A stretch of 64,000 bases of DNA. Origin: Meghimatium bilineatum (lineage: Eukaryota; Mollusca; Gastropoda; Stylommatophora; Philomycidae). A program made the position numbers and the translations under genes. Of the stretch, positions 9,831 through 21,640 are shown piece after piece. The notes under the pieces were generated by a model, which worked only from the letters and a program-made list of their open reading frames with translations, made no database searches and was not told where the DNA came from. The DNA lies in NCBI GenBank assembly GCA_034231615.1, contig CM067309.1, positions 25,567,661-25,631,660 on the forward strand, read 5' to 3'. Within the stretch, counting starts at the first letter, position 1. Each line of letters starts with the position of its first letter.

Positions 9831-11728
9831 TTGTAAGAAATGTGTCAGTTGTTCCTAGCCAGATAGTCCTGTATCAGGGTTTTTTAGTCGTGTTGGTGTT
9901 AATAACGAATATTATATTAGTATGGTTTGTTAGTAGGGTGATATCCGGATGAGCTATTAACAGGGTGTAGTGTTCTAGGTCATTGTCATGGGTATCAACA
10001 GGGGATATCGGCCTTGGCTAATGTCATGTGATATCACCCGGGTTATAGCTAGGGGTTTGCGAAATGTGGTTTGCCTAATTGTGAAAAGCGATAAACCTGA
10101 AGCTTGTCATATGGACATATATAATATGAACCTTGTTGGTACATAAAAGTATGGTAATTTGCCTTTGTAAGTCTAGCAACGAGCAAAATAATGTCTTTGC
10201 TCATTGCGAAAACTACGAAAGGTGGTGTGTCCATCTATGAAAAGTGCTTAAATGCGTTATGTTTTTAGTGTAAACGTATTGTAATGTGGCTTCATATAAC
10301 CTGATAATTTAGAAAACTAATAAAACATGTCGTTTTTTTCATATGAAAAGAATTAAAAAAGCGTTTTGGTTAGCTGTGAAAAGTAATAAAACGTGAACTT
10401 TGTCGTTTGGAAATATGTCATATGAAACCAGTTGGTGCATAAAAATAGGAAAATTTACAGTGTAAGTCTAGAGAACCACCACACATAGCTTTTGGTAATA
10501 CCAACAATTGTTAAAAGCGGTTTGCCTAGTTGTGAATAGTGATAAAACATGAAAGTTGTCCTATGGAAATACGTAATATGAACCTTGTTGGTACATACAA
10601 ATAAGGAAAATTGCATTGTAAGTCTAGAAAGGCCCAACCCAATGTCTTTGATTATAGCAAAATGTGTTAAAAGGGCTGTGCATAGTTGTGAAAAGTGATA
10701 AACATGACTTCTATCATTTGGCTATATGTAATATTAAACATGTTGGTACATAAAACCAATGTAATTTGTCATTGTAAGTCCAGACACGGGTGAAATAGTG
10801 ACTTTACTTATTGTGAAAACTACGAAAAGCAGGATGTCTAGCTGTGAAAAGGGATAAATGCGTTGTGTTTTTAGTGTAAACGCCTTGTAATAGGTTTTCA
10901 TATGTGTGATAACTGATAAAACATACCGTTTGTCAAATGGTAATGCGTTAAAAGCGGCTGTGACAAGTGAAAAACATGCAGTTTATCATATGTAAATTTG
11001 TTAAAAGCGACTTGCCTAGCTGTTAAAAGGGCTAAAAAGGCGATTTGTCATATGGAAATATGTAATATGAGACGTTGGTATATACAAATAGAAACATTTA
11101 CCTTGTATGTTTAGAAAATCAACGCCTAATGCTTTCGATTATAGCAAAAAGTGTTATAAGCAGTTTGCCTAGTTGTGAAAACGGATGCAACACGTCGATT
11201 GTCAACACGGGATGTCAGCATTAGTTCTTGACTAGAGCTATCAGTAGCGGCTCTTGACAGCGGATATCAGCAGCGGATTTTGACAACGGATATCACCAGC
11301 GGATTTTGACAGGGGCTATCAGTAGTGAATTTCGACAGCAGATATCAACAGCGGTTCTTGCCAGATGATAGCAGCGGATTTTGACAATCGATAGCAGCGG
11401 ATCTTGACAGCGGATATCAGCAGCGGATTTTGACAGGTGATATCAGCACGGGCTATTAGCACGGGATATCAGAACGCGGTATAAGCACGGGGGATAAGCA
11501 CGGCATATCAGTACGGGATATTGACATGGTCTATGTGTGAAATGTGTTGGTATTGTCTATGAGTAGTGATCAACGATGGTTTCATATACAGAAGTTTGTC
11601 AAAATGGTGTATGAGGTTAGTGAGAAGTGTTGGCATGTTATTTCGGGTGGGATAATTTTGAAAACAGCTAAAACATGCAGTTTACCATATGAAAATAAGT
11701 TCATTGGAACCGTGTTTTGTATCTAAAT

Positions 11729-12032
11729 GTCGTGAAATGCGCAACTGTAAGTATAGAAAAGAGATAAATACTGTCTGATCACACTGAAAGGCGCTACCAC
11801 CAACTTGCCTAGTTGTGAAAAAGTGATAAGTGATTATCCAACAGATAAAAACATGTCAAAAGTTGTTATGTTGTTAATGGCAATGTAAGGGAAAATAGCT
11901 TCGTATGGTATCATAACTTAGACATCTGATAAAACATAACGAAAATCACCCAATTCGGCTTGTGTAATTGCAAAAATAGTAATAACTGTTGAAAGCGAAT
12001 AAATAAAACATGGTAAATGTGTTATGATGTTT
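11729..12032. other. Segment present only in the right arm (304 bp)
   Basis: The flanking sequence 'atctaaat' and 'gtgcaaaagtactg' is contiguous in the left arm (near 5725-5740, in reverse complement) but separated by 304 bp here. The segment contains further copies of the arm subrepeat motif, so the difference looks like a deletion between repeats in the left arm with GT microhomology. Confidence 0.75.
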
Positions 12033-14836
12033 GTGCAAAAGTACTGAAATATGGGTTTGTATGGTATCTAATTTAGATAACTACTGATAAAACATAACGA
12101 ACATCACTAAAATTGATAAATGCCGCAGGCCCACAAATAAAAACATGGCAAAATGTGTTATGTTGTTAGTGGCAACGTACTGAAAAATGTGTTCTTTTAG
12201 TATGATAACATAGTAAAAGTGGGTTGGTTACTTGTGAAAAAATTGTAAATGATGTACTTACACAAATACAAAAATGTGTTATAATGTTTGTGTAAAAGTA
12301 CTGAAATATGTTTCGTGTGGTATGATAATTTAGACAAATGATAAAACATAATGAAAATCACTAAAAGCAGATTGGTTAATTGTGGAAAATGGTACATGGT
12401 ACAGTCACACAAATACAAACACGATAAAATTTGTCATGTTGTTACTGCAAAAATACTGAAATGTATTTTCGTATGACAATTTAGACAACTAATAAAACAT
12501 CGAAAATCCGTATAAGTGGCTTATCTAGTTGTGAAAAAACACCAATAAATGTTAAGTTACACAAATAAAACTTCTCAAATGTACTATGTTGTTAGTGAGA
12601 AAGGGCTGAAATGTGTTTTCGTGTGACTTGTTAATTTCGACATCTGATAAACACGCCGTTTGCGCTAATGAAATATGTTAATAAGAAACCTTTTAGTAGA
12701 GAAAAATAACTCAAAACACAGAGAGAACATAATTGAAGCTGCACATGAGAACCTAGTTTAAGACTCTAGCGAAAATATACTAAGAATATATTGGCCCAAA
12801 GTAGACCCTGTTAGAAGTTAGTGAGACCATAATGATAATATGGTAGAACATAGTTGAAGAGCATACAGAGACCATCAAGCGACCATGGCTGAAGCGTGGC
12901 CTGAGAGAAGACTGTTTGGAGAATATTAGCTTTTGTGGTGTATATATGGCATGGGTTTTACATTAGTATGGTCAGGCTTGGTCAATGTGAGAACCACTTT
13001 AACATAACCATAAAATAATGAGAACTATTGGCCAAAGGCACAGAATAATGTTTGCAGAATATTTTCTTTTGTTGTGTCAATATGTTACGAGTTTTACATT
13101 CTCATGGTCAGGTTTTTACAATGTGAGAACCACTTGAATATAAGCATAAAATAATGAGAATCATTGGCCAAAGGCACAGAAGAATGTTTGGAGAATATAG
13201 CTTTTGTTGTGTCTATATGTCACGGGGTTTACATTGTTATGGTCATGCTTTTACAATTTGACAACCACTTGAATATAAGCATAAAATAATGAGAACCGTT
13301 GGCCAGAGGCACAGAAGAATGCTTGCATCATATTAGCTTTTGTGGAGTCTATATGTCAGGGGTTTTACATTGCATGGTCAAGATTTTACAATTTGAGAAC
13401 CACTTGAATATAAGTATGAAATAATGAGAACCGTTGGCCAAAGGCACAGAAGTATGTTTGCAGAATATTAGTTTTTGTGGTGTCTATATGTCTCGGGGGT
13501 TTACATTGTTATGGTCAGTATTTTACAATTTGAGAACCACTTGAATGTTAGCGGAAATCCCAAACATACCCACTAAACAAATAAGGTCATGTTAATGTTA
13601 ATACACAGCAAAATCACCCCCACCGGCATAAGTGGGGGAAGGTGGGGTTATGCTAACCTCATTCACTGGAAGTGGCATTGGTTTTTATTACCATCTCCAC
13701 AACACCCCTGACACGACCATGTGTTAATTACACTGTTCTGGCTAGTTTCCGCGAGTGTAATTATATTGCATCTGGCAGTTTTATGATCTGAACTTTGCGT
13801 GCTCTTTCACATGTGGTTTAAAATTGGTTCGTTTTATATAAAAAGATAGTACCATAAATACATTTCAGTGGAAAAACCACAAAATACCCACTAAACAAAT
13901 AAGGTCATAACATGTTAATACTCACCAAACGCACCTCCACCGACACAAGGGGGAGAGATGGGGGCTATGTAGACCTCATTCACTGGAAATTTTCTTTATC
14001 AAGAGCCTAGCTCCTTGTATCAGCAAAACAAATAAAAGGACAATTCCACTACCAAATACCAGACCCATCCCACACACATTCGCATCATTAGATACACAAT
14101 TTGACCGGATTCGGCCACAGCGAACGGGTATCGCTCCGGACCACACCCCGCCGCCGGTCGGTTCGGCCGGTTTCGACTGCCATCATATGGGATGTGCGGG
14201 CACACTCAGTACATTCAGCGGCACACTTGACACATTCACATCTCATTTTTATATTACATCTCATTATTAGGCGGATAAGTACCCGGTGACGACCTTTACC
14301 CGACTTTTGTATGTCACGTTTATTGTTATTTGGGCTATATTAAAGCCCGTTATATAACAGCACGGGGCATGGTGCCACCTTTGCACGACCTCTCCGTATT
14401 CAGTATATTGTTATATGAGTTAAGTAGTATTCGGTTATGTAACATGGCGTAACATGACGCCCATTTACACGACCTCTCCAGGTCGAGTATAATGCTATAT
14501 GGGCTATAATAAAGCACACTGGACACATTCGACACGACCTTTGGACGACCTCTCCAGATCACGTATATTGTTATATGAGCTATATTAGCCCATTCGGGCA
14601 CATTCAACACGAACTTTGCACGACCTCGCCATATTGTACAGATAAGTAACATGACACGACCTTTGCACGCCCTGCACGACCTCTGCACGACCTTTGCACG
14701 ACCTCTACACGACCTCTGCACGACCTGCACGACCTCGCCAGACCGAGTATTTTGTTATATGAGCTATATTATCTTGGGAGGCGTACTTGAGGCGTATTGA
14801 GGCGTCTACGTATCATCTTGAACATCATATACTACT

Positions 14837-14842
14837 CACACT
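14837..14842. repeat. Right target-site duplication CACACT
   Basis: Directly follows the last inverted base (14836) and is identical to 3066-3071. Confidence 0.75.
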
Positions 14843-15075
14843 CAATACAAACATGCCATCACGCAACACTATCTATTTAGTCTCAACAACACAAACATGC
14901 CATAACACAACACAGGCCTATATCACACAGCGATATCTGCTTCATCTCAACACAAACCTGCCATTACACAACACTATCTACTCAAACAGAATACAAACCT
15001 GCCATTACACAACACTATCTACTCACATTCAGTACAAATCACAGATGACCACACTATACTTGTCAAACGTGTAGT
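14843..15075. repeat. Degenerate tandem repeat 'tgccattacacaacactatc'
   Basis: Four to five diverged units of roughly 45-55 bp carry 'acaaac(c/a)tgccat' and 'cacaacactatctactca'. It lies outside the inverted element and is not present on its left flank. Confidence 0.7.
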
Positions 15076-15179
15076 ATTTGTCACCAAAAGAATTGGTGTA
15101 AATAGTAGTCCTATTCCCAGCCTCTGGGATTAAATTCATTACACACAACTCCATCACTCTTGTACTTTAACTGTGACGG

Positions 15180-15261
15180 TGATAATGAACTTGATATTAT
15201 TGACAATGTAAAGTACTGGAAATTATTGAAAATGTAAAGTACTGTAATTTACTGACAATGT
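15180..15261. repeat. 26-bp minisatellite, left part
   Basis: Units such as 'gtaaagtactggaaattatt' with 'gaaaat' or 'gacaat'. The array resumes at 16462 after retroposon X copy 1. Confidence 0.85.
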
Positions 15262-16461
15262 GGGGTGCAAAGGAAACGCATTGCTCTAGGCGGACCCAGG
15301 GTTAGCAGATAACCAAGATCCAAATGTACCTCCACACGGTGCACCCTGGAAACAGACACACAGCAGCTCGAGCTGATTCTGGCCAAATCATTTGGGGATC
15401 GTGTCCGAGAATGTGGAGGTAGCAGATAGAAAGAGATTTGACTGCACAAGAGACAGACAATATCTCCGACACCATCAGCATCACCACATATAACGACACT
15501 GTCGACATACAGTGAAGCTAGTCAGCTCAGTCCGAACATTGGAGGGGTGGCCAATGTAAAATGCACGTAAAGGTAGATGCATGGCGAGAGACAAATAGAT
15601 TTCATACCGAGTACAATGAAACAATGAAAGGGCAGAACAGCGCTAGAGGGCAGCGCGAACTGCAAATAGAAAGTGAAAAGTCCCTAGGAAAGGGGAACTA
15701 CAAGCTTAGTCAGCTCGAGACGAGCTTCTAATTACCTGTATCCCTTACAGGCAGAGACCCAGACCCATTCATTGGCGTTTGGTAAAGCAAGAAGACCTAA
15801 TCCAACTCTAATGTCGAGCCTTCCTAAACCGGAATTATGCTCGCGAAAAGAAAGGGTTCTGTATCCGACGGGCTTAGGCAAGAAAGGGACAACGATTTAG
15901 CCCTGGCCCAACTCTACTGTCAGGTTTTCCTATACCGGAAATACACTTGAAGAGAGAAAGGGTTCAGTACCTGATGGGCTCAGGCGCTATTGGGACAAGG
16001 ACGCTCAGCTCGAGAACGCCTTGCTCTCAAACGCGTGGTGTGAGACTCGAACTTGGACAAGGGGTACACTATGTCGGTGAATGACACCTCGGCTAAGAGG
16101 GCGAAAGAGCCAGGGTTAGAGTTGGGAACCCAACTCCTCTGTTGAGTTCTTCCCCTTAAGGAACCAGGCTCACGGATGAGAAACGGTTCAGTACCCAATG
16201 GGCACAGGCACAGCACGTCCAATTACTCGAGGCAAGTTCATAGAAATGTCTGGACGAAGAGTCACCACTACGCGTGCCTGGAGACAGATATAGAGGCTGT
16301 CACAGGCTAAGGGTAGCCCACCCGAATTGTCAAGGCATGCCGAAATCGGATATGCTAGGCCTACAATGCGCATAACGGTGGCACAACGTAATCACGCCCC
16401 CGGCGGAAGTCGCACGGATATCCGTGATGGTTACAATGGAGCGAACGAAAAACAAACAAAC
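15262..16461 (+). mobile_element. Retroposon X, copy 1 (1.2 kb)
   Basis: Begins GGGGTGCAAAGG and ends gaaaaacaaacaaac. It is inserted in a 26-bp array with a 9-11 bp duplication (tgacaatgt at 15253-15261 and 16462-16470), although the host array itself makes this duplication less certain than for copies 2 and 4. Internal modules of about 105 bp carry 'agaaagggttctgta', 'gggacaacgatttagccctg' and 'ccaactctactgtca', and occur about twice. No open reading frame is conserved between copies. Target duplications near 10 bp and an A/C-rich 3' tail indicate LINE-driven retroposition. Confidence 0.8.
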
Positions 16462-16612
16462 TGACAATGTAAAGTACTGGAATTTATTGACAATGTAAAG
16501 TACTGGAAACTATTGAAAATATAAACCATTGGAAATTACTGAAAATGTAAAGTACTGAAAACTATTGAAAATATAAAATACTGGAAATTATTGAAAATAT
16601 AAAGTACTTTAA
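16462..16612. repeat. 26-bp minisatellite, right part
   Basis: Continuation of the array at 15180-15261, with units 'gtaaagtactggaaattatt' plus 'gaaaat', ending at an A-run. The unit drifts towards 'ataaaatactgg' at the right edge. Confidence 0.85.
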
Positions 16613-16784
16613 AAAAAAAAAAGATAAGTTGTGTTTACCAGAAACTATTGTTCCTTCCTTGAAATAATGGATTAAAAGTTAACATTTGTGCATATATTGG
16701 TTTTTCTTTTGTAACGTCAAGAGAAAGTCAAACTAACCAAGTAAATATTAGACGTCAAAAGCCAGACTTATAAATCTATCTTGG

Positions 16785-17115
16785 GGACGTGTCCTTTACA
16801 GAACGTTGTTCTCACTGCCACTCTGTAGTCTTTCGGTTCTGTGCAAGCTGTTTAGCTTCTTGTAGTGTCATGTTCATAATATATTTGATATCATGTGTCC
16901 ATCGTAGTCTATGTCTGTCTCTTGTTTTCTTTCCTTCTAAGTTCTGGTCTTTCAGGACATCTGCGATGGTTTGTTTTTCTGTCCATGATATTCTTACGAC
17001 CTTTCTATAGCATTTCATTTCAAATGCCGATAGTTTCTTTCCATTGTGGATGTCATTGTCCACATCTCACATTCATATATTGCTGCTGGACAAATATAGC
17101 TTCTTAAAGGTCGTA
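16785..17115 (-). pseudogene. LINE reverse-transcriptase thumb/C-terminal fragment
   Basis: A minus-strand frame (16812-17063) reads AFEMKCYRKVVRISWTEKQT and later RLRWTHDIKYIMNMTLQEAK. The first is the classic thumb motif (FEMKCYRR.LRISWT) and the second the C-terminal DIK..M..TL.EA...A.DR motif of RTE/Jockey-like LINEs. A frameshifted upstream piece continues to about 17110. It is truncated at both ends. Confidence 0.8.
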
Positions 17116-17599
17116 ACTTTTCATCTATGATGTTTCTAAAATACTGCTAAAAATAAATGAGTGTGGCAACACTGCTGCCTTGATAACCATTTTCGTTCTA
17201 ATTTCAAAGACCGCTTTACATCCAACAATATAATCTCAGTGATATCGCTATGACACGAAGCTCTACTCGTGATGACGAATATAATGCATGTCCTCATTTA
17301 AAACCAAAAACACATTTTACTTTCATATTTACAAGACGAATCCAGAACGACCATGATACACAGACTAGACTACGCCAGCACTACATGGTACACGCATCTC
17401 GCATAACTTTTCTAGGAAAACGTCACTTTCTACGTATCACACTCTAGTTATGTAGTAGGACTATGTAGTACAATGCAGGTGTGCCGTGTCCTAGCGTGTT
17501 CTAGGATCTGCCACGGATCTTTGGATACAAGGAGACACAGCGGGATTAGCACCTCTAAAAGTTCTTAAATTGTCTTTTAATAAGACCAGGGCCGGGTAC

Positions 17600-17781
<182 letters not shown>

Positions 17782-18039
17782 TACAGAACTTTTACAAGTA
17801 AAGAAGTTCTCACTGCCCAGTAGATATATATACACTCATAGATAACTTTACAATTCAAGAAGTTCTCACTGCCTGGCAGATATATTGACACGGCTCGACA
17901 TACATAAAAGGTTAAAATTCAGTTTTTGCAATAGAGACAAATACAAAGTCAACGTATTCATCATAAAATCTTTGTCAAGATAACGACACAAAAACTGGAA
18001 ATAAAACTCCATTTACAGAAAGTATTAGGTATCTGTCCG

Positions 18040-18240
18040 GCTCTGCGGCGGGGTGATACAGGGTGAGTCTGTGACGGTCAAGGTACCGAGTTCGAATCAC
18101 GTCACATACAATTGCATATCAGAGCTGTCCAGAAAGCAATGGCAAACTACTAAACGTATTTATACTGCCTAGAAAATCACTACCAACAAAAGTACTGGGT
18201 TGATGGCTGCATTTTGAATGATATTGCAACTTTTTTATTA
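18040..18240 (+). repeat. tRNA-like SINE (family S), copy 1
   Basis: Contains 'gtctgtgacggtcaaggtac' followed by GAGTTCGAATC (18088-18098), a good Pol III box B. A body with 'caatggcaaactactaaacg' and 'gttgatggctgcatt' follows. Copies at 47030 and 56765 share the same order of blocks, and one at 37955 shares only the head. Confidence 0.8.
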
Positions 18241-18319
18241 GTAATCCGTTTTTATATGAGAATCAGATGGAAACCATGCAGAATACTACAGAAATATCAT
18301 AAGCTAGAAATTGTCAAAG

Positions 18320-19400
18320 GCTTTGTTTGACATTCTTTTCACATGGTCAGGACATCTTAAATGTCTATATCTGAGAGTTTATGATAGAGTGATGGTATCA
18401 GCGCACTGCAGAACTTCCAAGTTAGTATTCTTGTCCTGTCATCTGATGTCCTTGAAATATCTTTGCTCTCTCTTCGTAGATTGAGCAAAGTGTCCATCTT
18501 TCTGGCGCATGTGATGAGCTCACATGACGGATAAATCATTATTTTGGTCTTCAATGTCAATATTGAGGTTTTCTTCCACACTCTACTTTTGTCAGTTTTC
18601 TAGAAGTTATGGATGCTTTAATAAGTATTTTCTTTCTCTTCATCCAGTGCTAGTGTACATATTACTTATCATATCCTCATCGAGTGGTAGTGTGGATGCT
18701 ACTGTGAATCTCCTCATCGAGTAGTAGTGTGAATGTTACTGTGAATCTCCTCATCGAGTGGTAGTGTGGATGTTACTGTGAATCTCCTCATCGAGTGGTA
18801 GTGTGGATGTTACTGTGAATCTCCTCATCGAGTGGTAGTGTGGATGTTACTGTGAATCTCCTCATCGAGTAGTAGTGTGAATGTTACTGTGAATCTCCTC
18901 ATCGAGTGGTAGTGGAATGTTACTGTGAATCTCCTCATCGAGTGGTAGTGTGGATGCTACTGTGAATCTCCTCATCGAGTAGTAGTGTGAATGTTACTGT
19001 GAATCTCCTCATCGAGTGGTAGTGTGGATGCTACTGTGAATCTCCTCATCGAGTGGTAGTGTGAATGTTACTGTAAATCCAAGATATTTAATATTTACAA
19101 CTTTTGAGCGTTGCATGATTTAATGACTGCTCCTGCTGGCTGAGACAGCTGATCGTGTGAGTACAACTGTCATGTCCATCTTGAGTGAGAATATATCACA
19201 AGCTCTTAATAGGTCATTGGCTATGGACTGCAAAGTCTTGATTCGTCATGTGCCACAAGATCAGCATCGTTCGCAAATAGTAAATCTCTGCTGAATTCCG
19301 TACGGTCATTTTTTATATCTGTTGTGCACACTCCTGCGATGAATTCCTTACGACCATTGTCTATTTGTTATTCACCCCTGTGATTAATTCATTTACTTCC
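18320..19400 (-). pseudogene. LINE reverse-transcriptase fragment interrupted by a minisatellite
   Basis: On the minus strand, from 19330 downward, it reads RDLLFANDADLVAHDE, a decayed palm motif (normally FADD). After about 200 bp it reads YLGFTVTFTLPLDEEI, the YLG..I...L..D.EI motif. After the minisatellite it continues with TLKTKIMIYPS and a thumb-like stretch ending IPSLYHKL. The order is that of a LINE RT palm and thumb. Frameshifts and the 37-bp array break it. Confidence 0.7.
18665..19075. repeat. 37-bp minisatellite, about 11 copies
   Basis: Unit contains 'ctcctcatcgagtggtagtg' then 'tggatgttactgtgaat'. It lies inside the LINE RT fragment, and its sequence is the RT coding segment for TFTLPLDEEI amplified. 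37 is not a multiple of three, so the expansion breaks the frame. Confidence 0.9.
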
Positions 19401-19847
19401 TTCAAAACGGAAAATCCCTGGCATAAAACACAAAATATACACTTAAATGTACCGCAGAGTTATTATATTTATTTAGTTATTAGATGCAGCTCAAATGAGC
19501 AAATTATCGTGGCCTGGAAGTCTGTGAAGTATGTAATGTATTATCAAGAGTCTGAGTTCCATACCAGAATCTTGTTGATTTATTTTTACTTTACATCTTT
19601 CTTAAATAAAAAAGTATCTTATAGTGAGTTACATGTATATCTATTGTGAAGTCCACTTTGATTATATTATCACCATCATTAGTAATGAAGTTTGTAGTTG
19701 AGGTCTCACAAAAATTATAATATGCATTTGAATCATATAACCTAGTCCCCATAGACAAAATACACCGCACGCAAATGATTTGCACATTAATATTTATGAG
19801 ATGAAGTTTATATTAAACATTTTATTCATTGTGGGGATAGTATTCCG

Positions 19848-19892
19848 GAGGGGGGGGGGGGGTTGAAAGGTTCAAGGAGGGGGGGGGGGATG
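19848..19892. repeat. Twin poly-G runs
   Basis: Two G-runs of more than ten bases are separated by 'ttgaaaggttcaagga'. They may form G-quadruplex DNA. Similar G/C-runs at 31044 and 32457 are mobile-element ends, so this may be a decayed element end. Confidence 0.6.
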
Positions 19893-19964
19893 AAGAGGCA
19901 GTCGATGATGCTTTGATGGCGTCAATATGAACCAGTGACATTACATAAGAATTAACGTTCAATC

Positions 19965-20045
19965 AACACATGAGTTACAGTTTTTCATAAACATATGGGT
20001 GCGCCTTTCAGTTCCTTAGTTGCTTTGCATGTAATATATTCAACA
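19965..20045. repeat. Partial copy of the 118-bp repeat
   Basis: Carries 'tttttcataaacatatgggt' and 'agttccttagttgc', matching the array at 20641-20965 on the far side of a LINE fragment. Confidence 0.6.
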
Positions 20046-20641
20046 TGAAGATTAATATCGAAAAGACAGAAATAATGGCAATAGCAAAGAAAGAAAGAAA
20101 TATCAGTATCTCCATCGATAATCAATACATTAAGCAGGTACAGGGGTTCAAGTACTTAGGAATATATTGAATGAAGGGGAAAACAGTAAAGAAATACAAA
20201 ACAGATGCAACAAAACATACCAGATACTAAGACAGATGACAAATACCTTTTTAATAAAAAAAAATAACATAGACACTAAAGTTGCATTATTCAAGACTAT
20301 TATTATCCCATCACTGTGCCACCAGTTCCAAACAAATGACGTGCCTACGAAGAATAGTTGGAATATCATTAAGAAACAGAGAATTAGAAATTATAACTTC
20401 AGATAGATAACCAAAACAATACCAGTATTAGAATGAAACAAGAGAAATTAGTATGCCACAAATAGCTATGACACATAGACACCACGGTTATAAAGCCAGA
20501 GGAAGACCATGTAAAAGGTGGACCGAAATCAAAGAGGCTAGGAGAACAAGCCTACAAACAGCACACAGGGAAGCCATCTCCAGAAAACTCTTCTACCCCT
20601 TACGCCGCCGTGAGGCACAAGAGTCAAGAGCGTACAGATAG
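20045..20641 (+). pseudogene. LINE RT C-terminal fragment (GYKARGRP family)
   Basis: Reads MKINIEKTEIMAIAK, then FKYLGIY, then (frameshifted) RRIVGISLRNRE, then HGYKARGRPCKRW and a tail SLQTAHREAISRKLFYPL. This is the order of the RT palm end, the YLG motif, the thumb and the Arg-rich C-terminus of a LINE. Several stops and frameshifts are present. Related tails occur at 40640-40850, 44230-44860, 52590-52870 and 56060-56449. Confidence 0.8.
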
Positions 20642-20965
20642 AAAGTTAGTTGTCACAGTTAATATGTACTAATTGCAGCATAATTTGAAGTCCAACTGGC
20701 AAAACTAGGAGCAAGGTAATGTAAAGTTTCTTATAAACATATGGGCGCGGCTTATAGTTCCTGAGTTACTTTGTCACCATTAACATGTACTCACTACAGC
20801 AAAATTGAAGTCCAACAGCCAAAACTTGGAACAATGTAATGTAAAGTTTTTCATAAACATATGGGTGCACCTTATAGTCTATTAGTTACTCTGTTCCTGA
20901 TAATACATATTCACTGCAGCCAAAATGAAATCCAACAGGACAAACTTGAAATAATAGGTAATTAA
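20641..20965. repeat. Tandem repeat of about 118 bp x 3
   Basis: Units carry 'cataaacatatggg', 'gcagcataatttgaagtcca' and 'caatgtaatgtaaagttt', and decay left to right. Confidence 0.75.
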
Positions 20966-21640
20966 GCTTTTCATTTAGCTCTGTCATTGAACGTCGATAG
21001 TGTCATTCTTACTCGTGGGGGTTTTTTTTTTATTTTTTTTTTTTTTCTGTTGTTGTGAATGTTCCGAATGTCAATGTTAAGAACACGATTTCTTTGCTAT
21101 TAGTAGTTATTATTGGATTTTTAAATGCACATATTCTTCTTCTTCTTCTTTCGTTCACTTGAAACATGTCTATATCTGTAATTCTGTCTCCTTAATAAAA
21201 CTCACTGTCTTTTGTAGTTCATATTAATTGTACTGTGAAAGTTACGAGCATTTAAAGAAAAATATAAAACCGTTGTTTACAACCGCCGACATTAGTTTCA
21301 ATTTGGTAATATTTTCCTTTCATAAAAACAGTCATGTCCTTTTCTTGTCGAGTATGAACTAAGTCTATAATGTTTGCAGTCTGACTTGAATTTTAATGGT
21401 TTTACAGTACAGAATTTGGAGAAAACATAAACAATGAATTCGCTTCATTTCGCATTCTTTTTTTTTTCGCGCGTGCGTGTGTGTGTGTGGGGGGAAGGGG
21501 GATCACTGAAATCAACATTGTATTTGTATAAAACGAATCTTGATTGAATATATATATAATGTGACCAAATATAATTTGACTGGACATTATTGACTGAATA
21601 TAATTGATATATTGATGTGATGTCATTAGTTGTGGGACGT
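20966..21640. other. Low-complexity AT-rich spacer
   Basis: Contains poly-T (21020-21048), a CTT run (21133-21147) and a GT run (21472-21489). No coding or mobile-element signal is recognisable. Confidence 0.4.

Larger units (their letters stand above)
3072..14836. mobile_element. Foldback/Polinton-like element with about 5 kb inverted arms
   Basis: Arm 3072-8016 is repeated in inverted orientation at 9447-14836 around a 1430 bp unique centre. The outer end begins AGTAGTATATG and the opposite end is CATATACTACT. The whole unit is flanked by the 6-bp direct repeat CACACT. Mirror-image ORFs encode identical peptides in both arms (for example 6825-7007 with 10455-10637, and 7633-7824 with 9639-9830). 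A 6-bp duplication and 5'-AG ends are known for Maverick/Polinton elements, while arms built of tandem subrepeats are known for Foldback elements. The centre holds a zinc-finger ORF with a Maverick-like domain. No integrase, protease, capsid or complete DNA polymerase is present, so this copy is not autonomous. The boundaries are firm and the class assignment is an inference. Confidence 0.8.
9447..14836 (-). repeat. Right inverted arm (5390 bp)
   Basis: Reverse complement of 3072-8016. It differs mainly by a 304-bp segment at 11729-12032 absent from the left arm, and by one extra 145-bp subrepeat around 13150-13310. It begins inside the central ORF (codon 312) and carries that ORF's stop codon at 9516-9518. 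The outer end is CATATACTACT. Confidence 0.9.

Noticed and set aside
3072..14836. Palindrome as an assembly or fold-back read artefact
   Set aside because: The exact 6-bp flanking duplication, a unique centre, different outer flanks and arm-specific indels argue for a real insertion. Long-read confirmation would settle it.
18040..18240. A functional tRNA gene
   Set aside because: Only box B is well kept, no cloverleaf is evident, and the sequence is a multi-copy SINE with a non-tRNA body.
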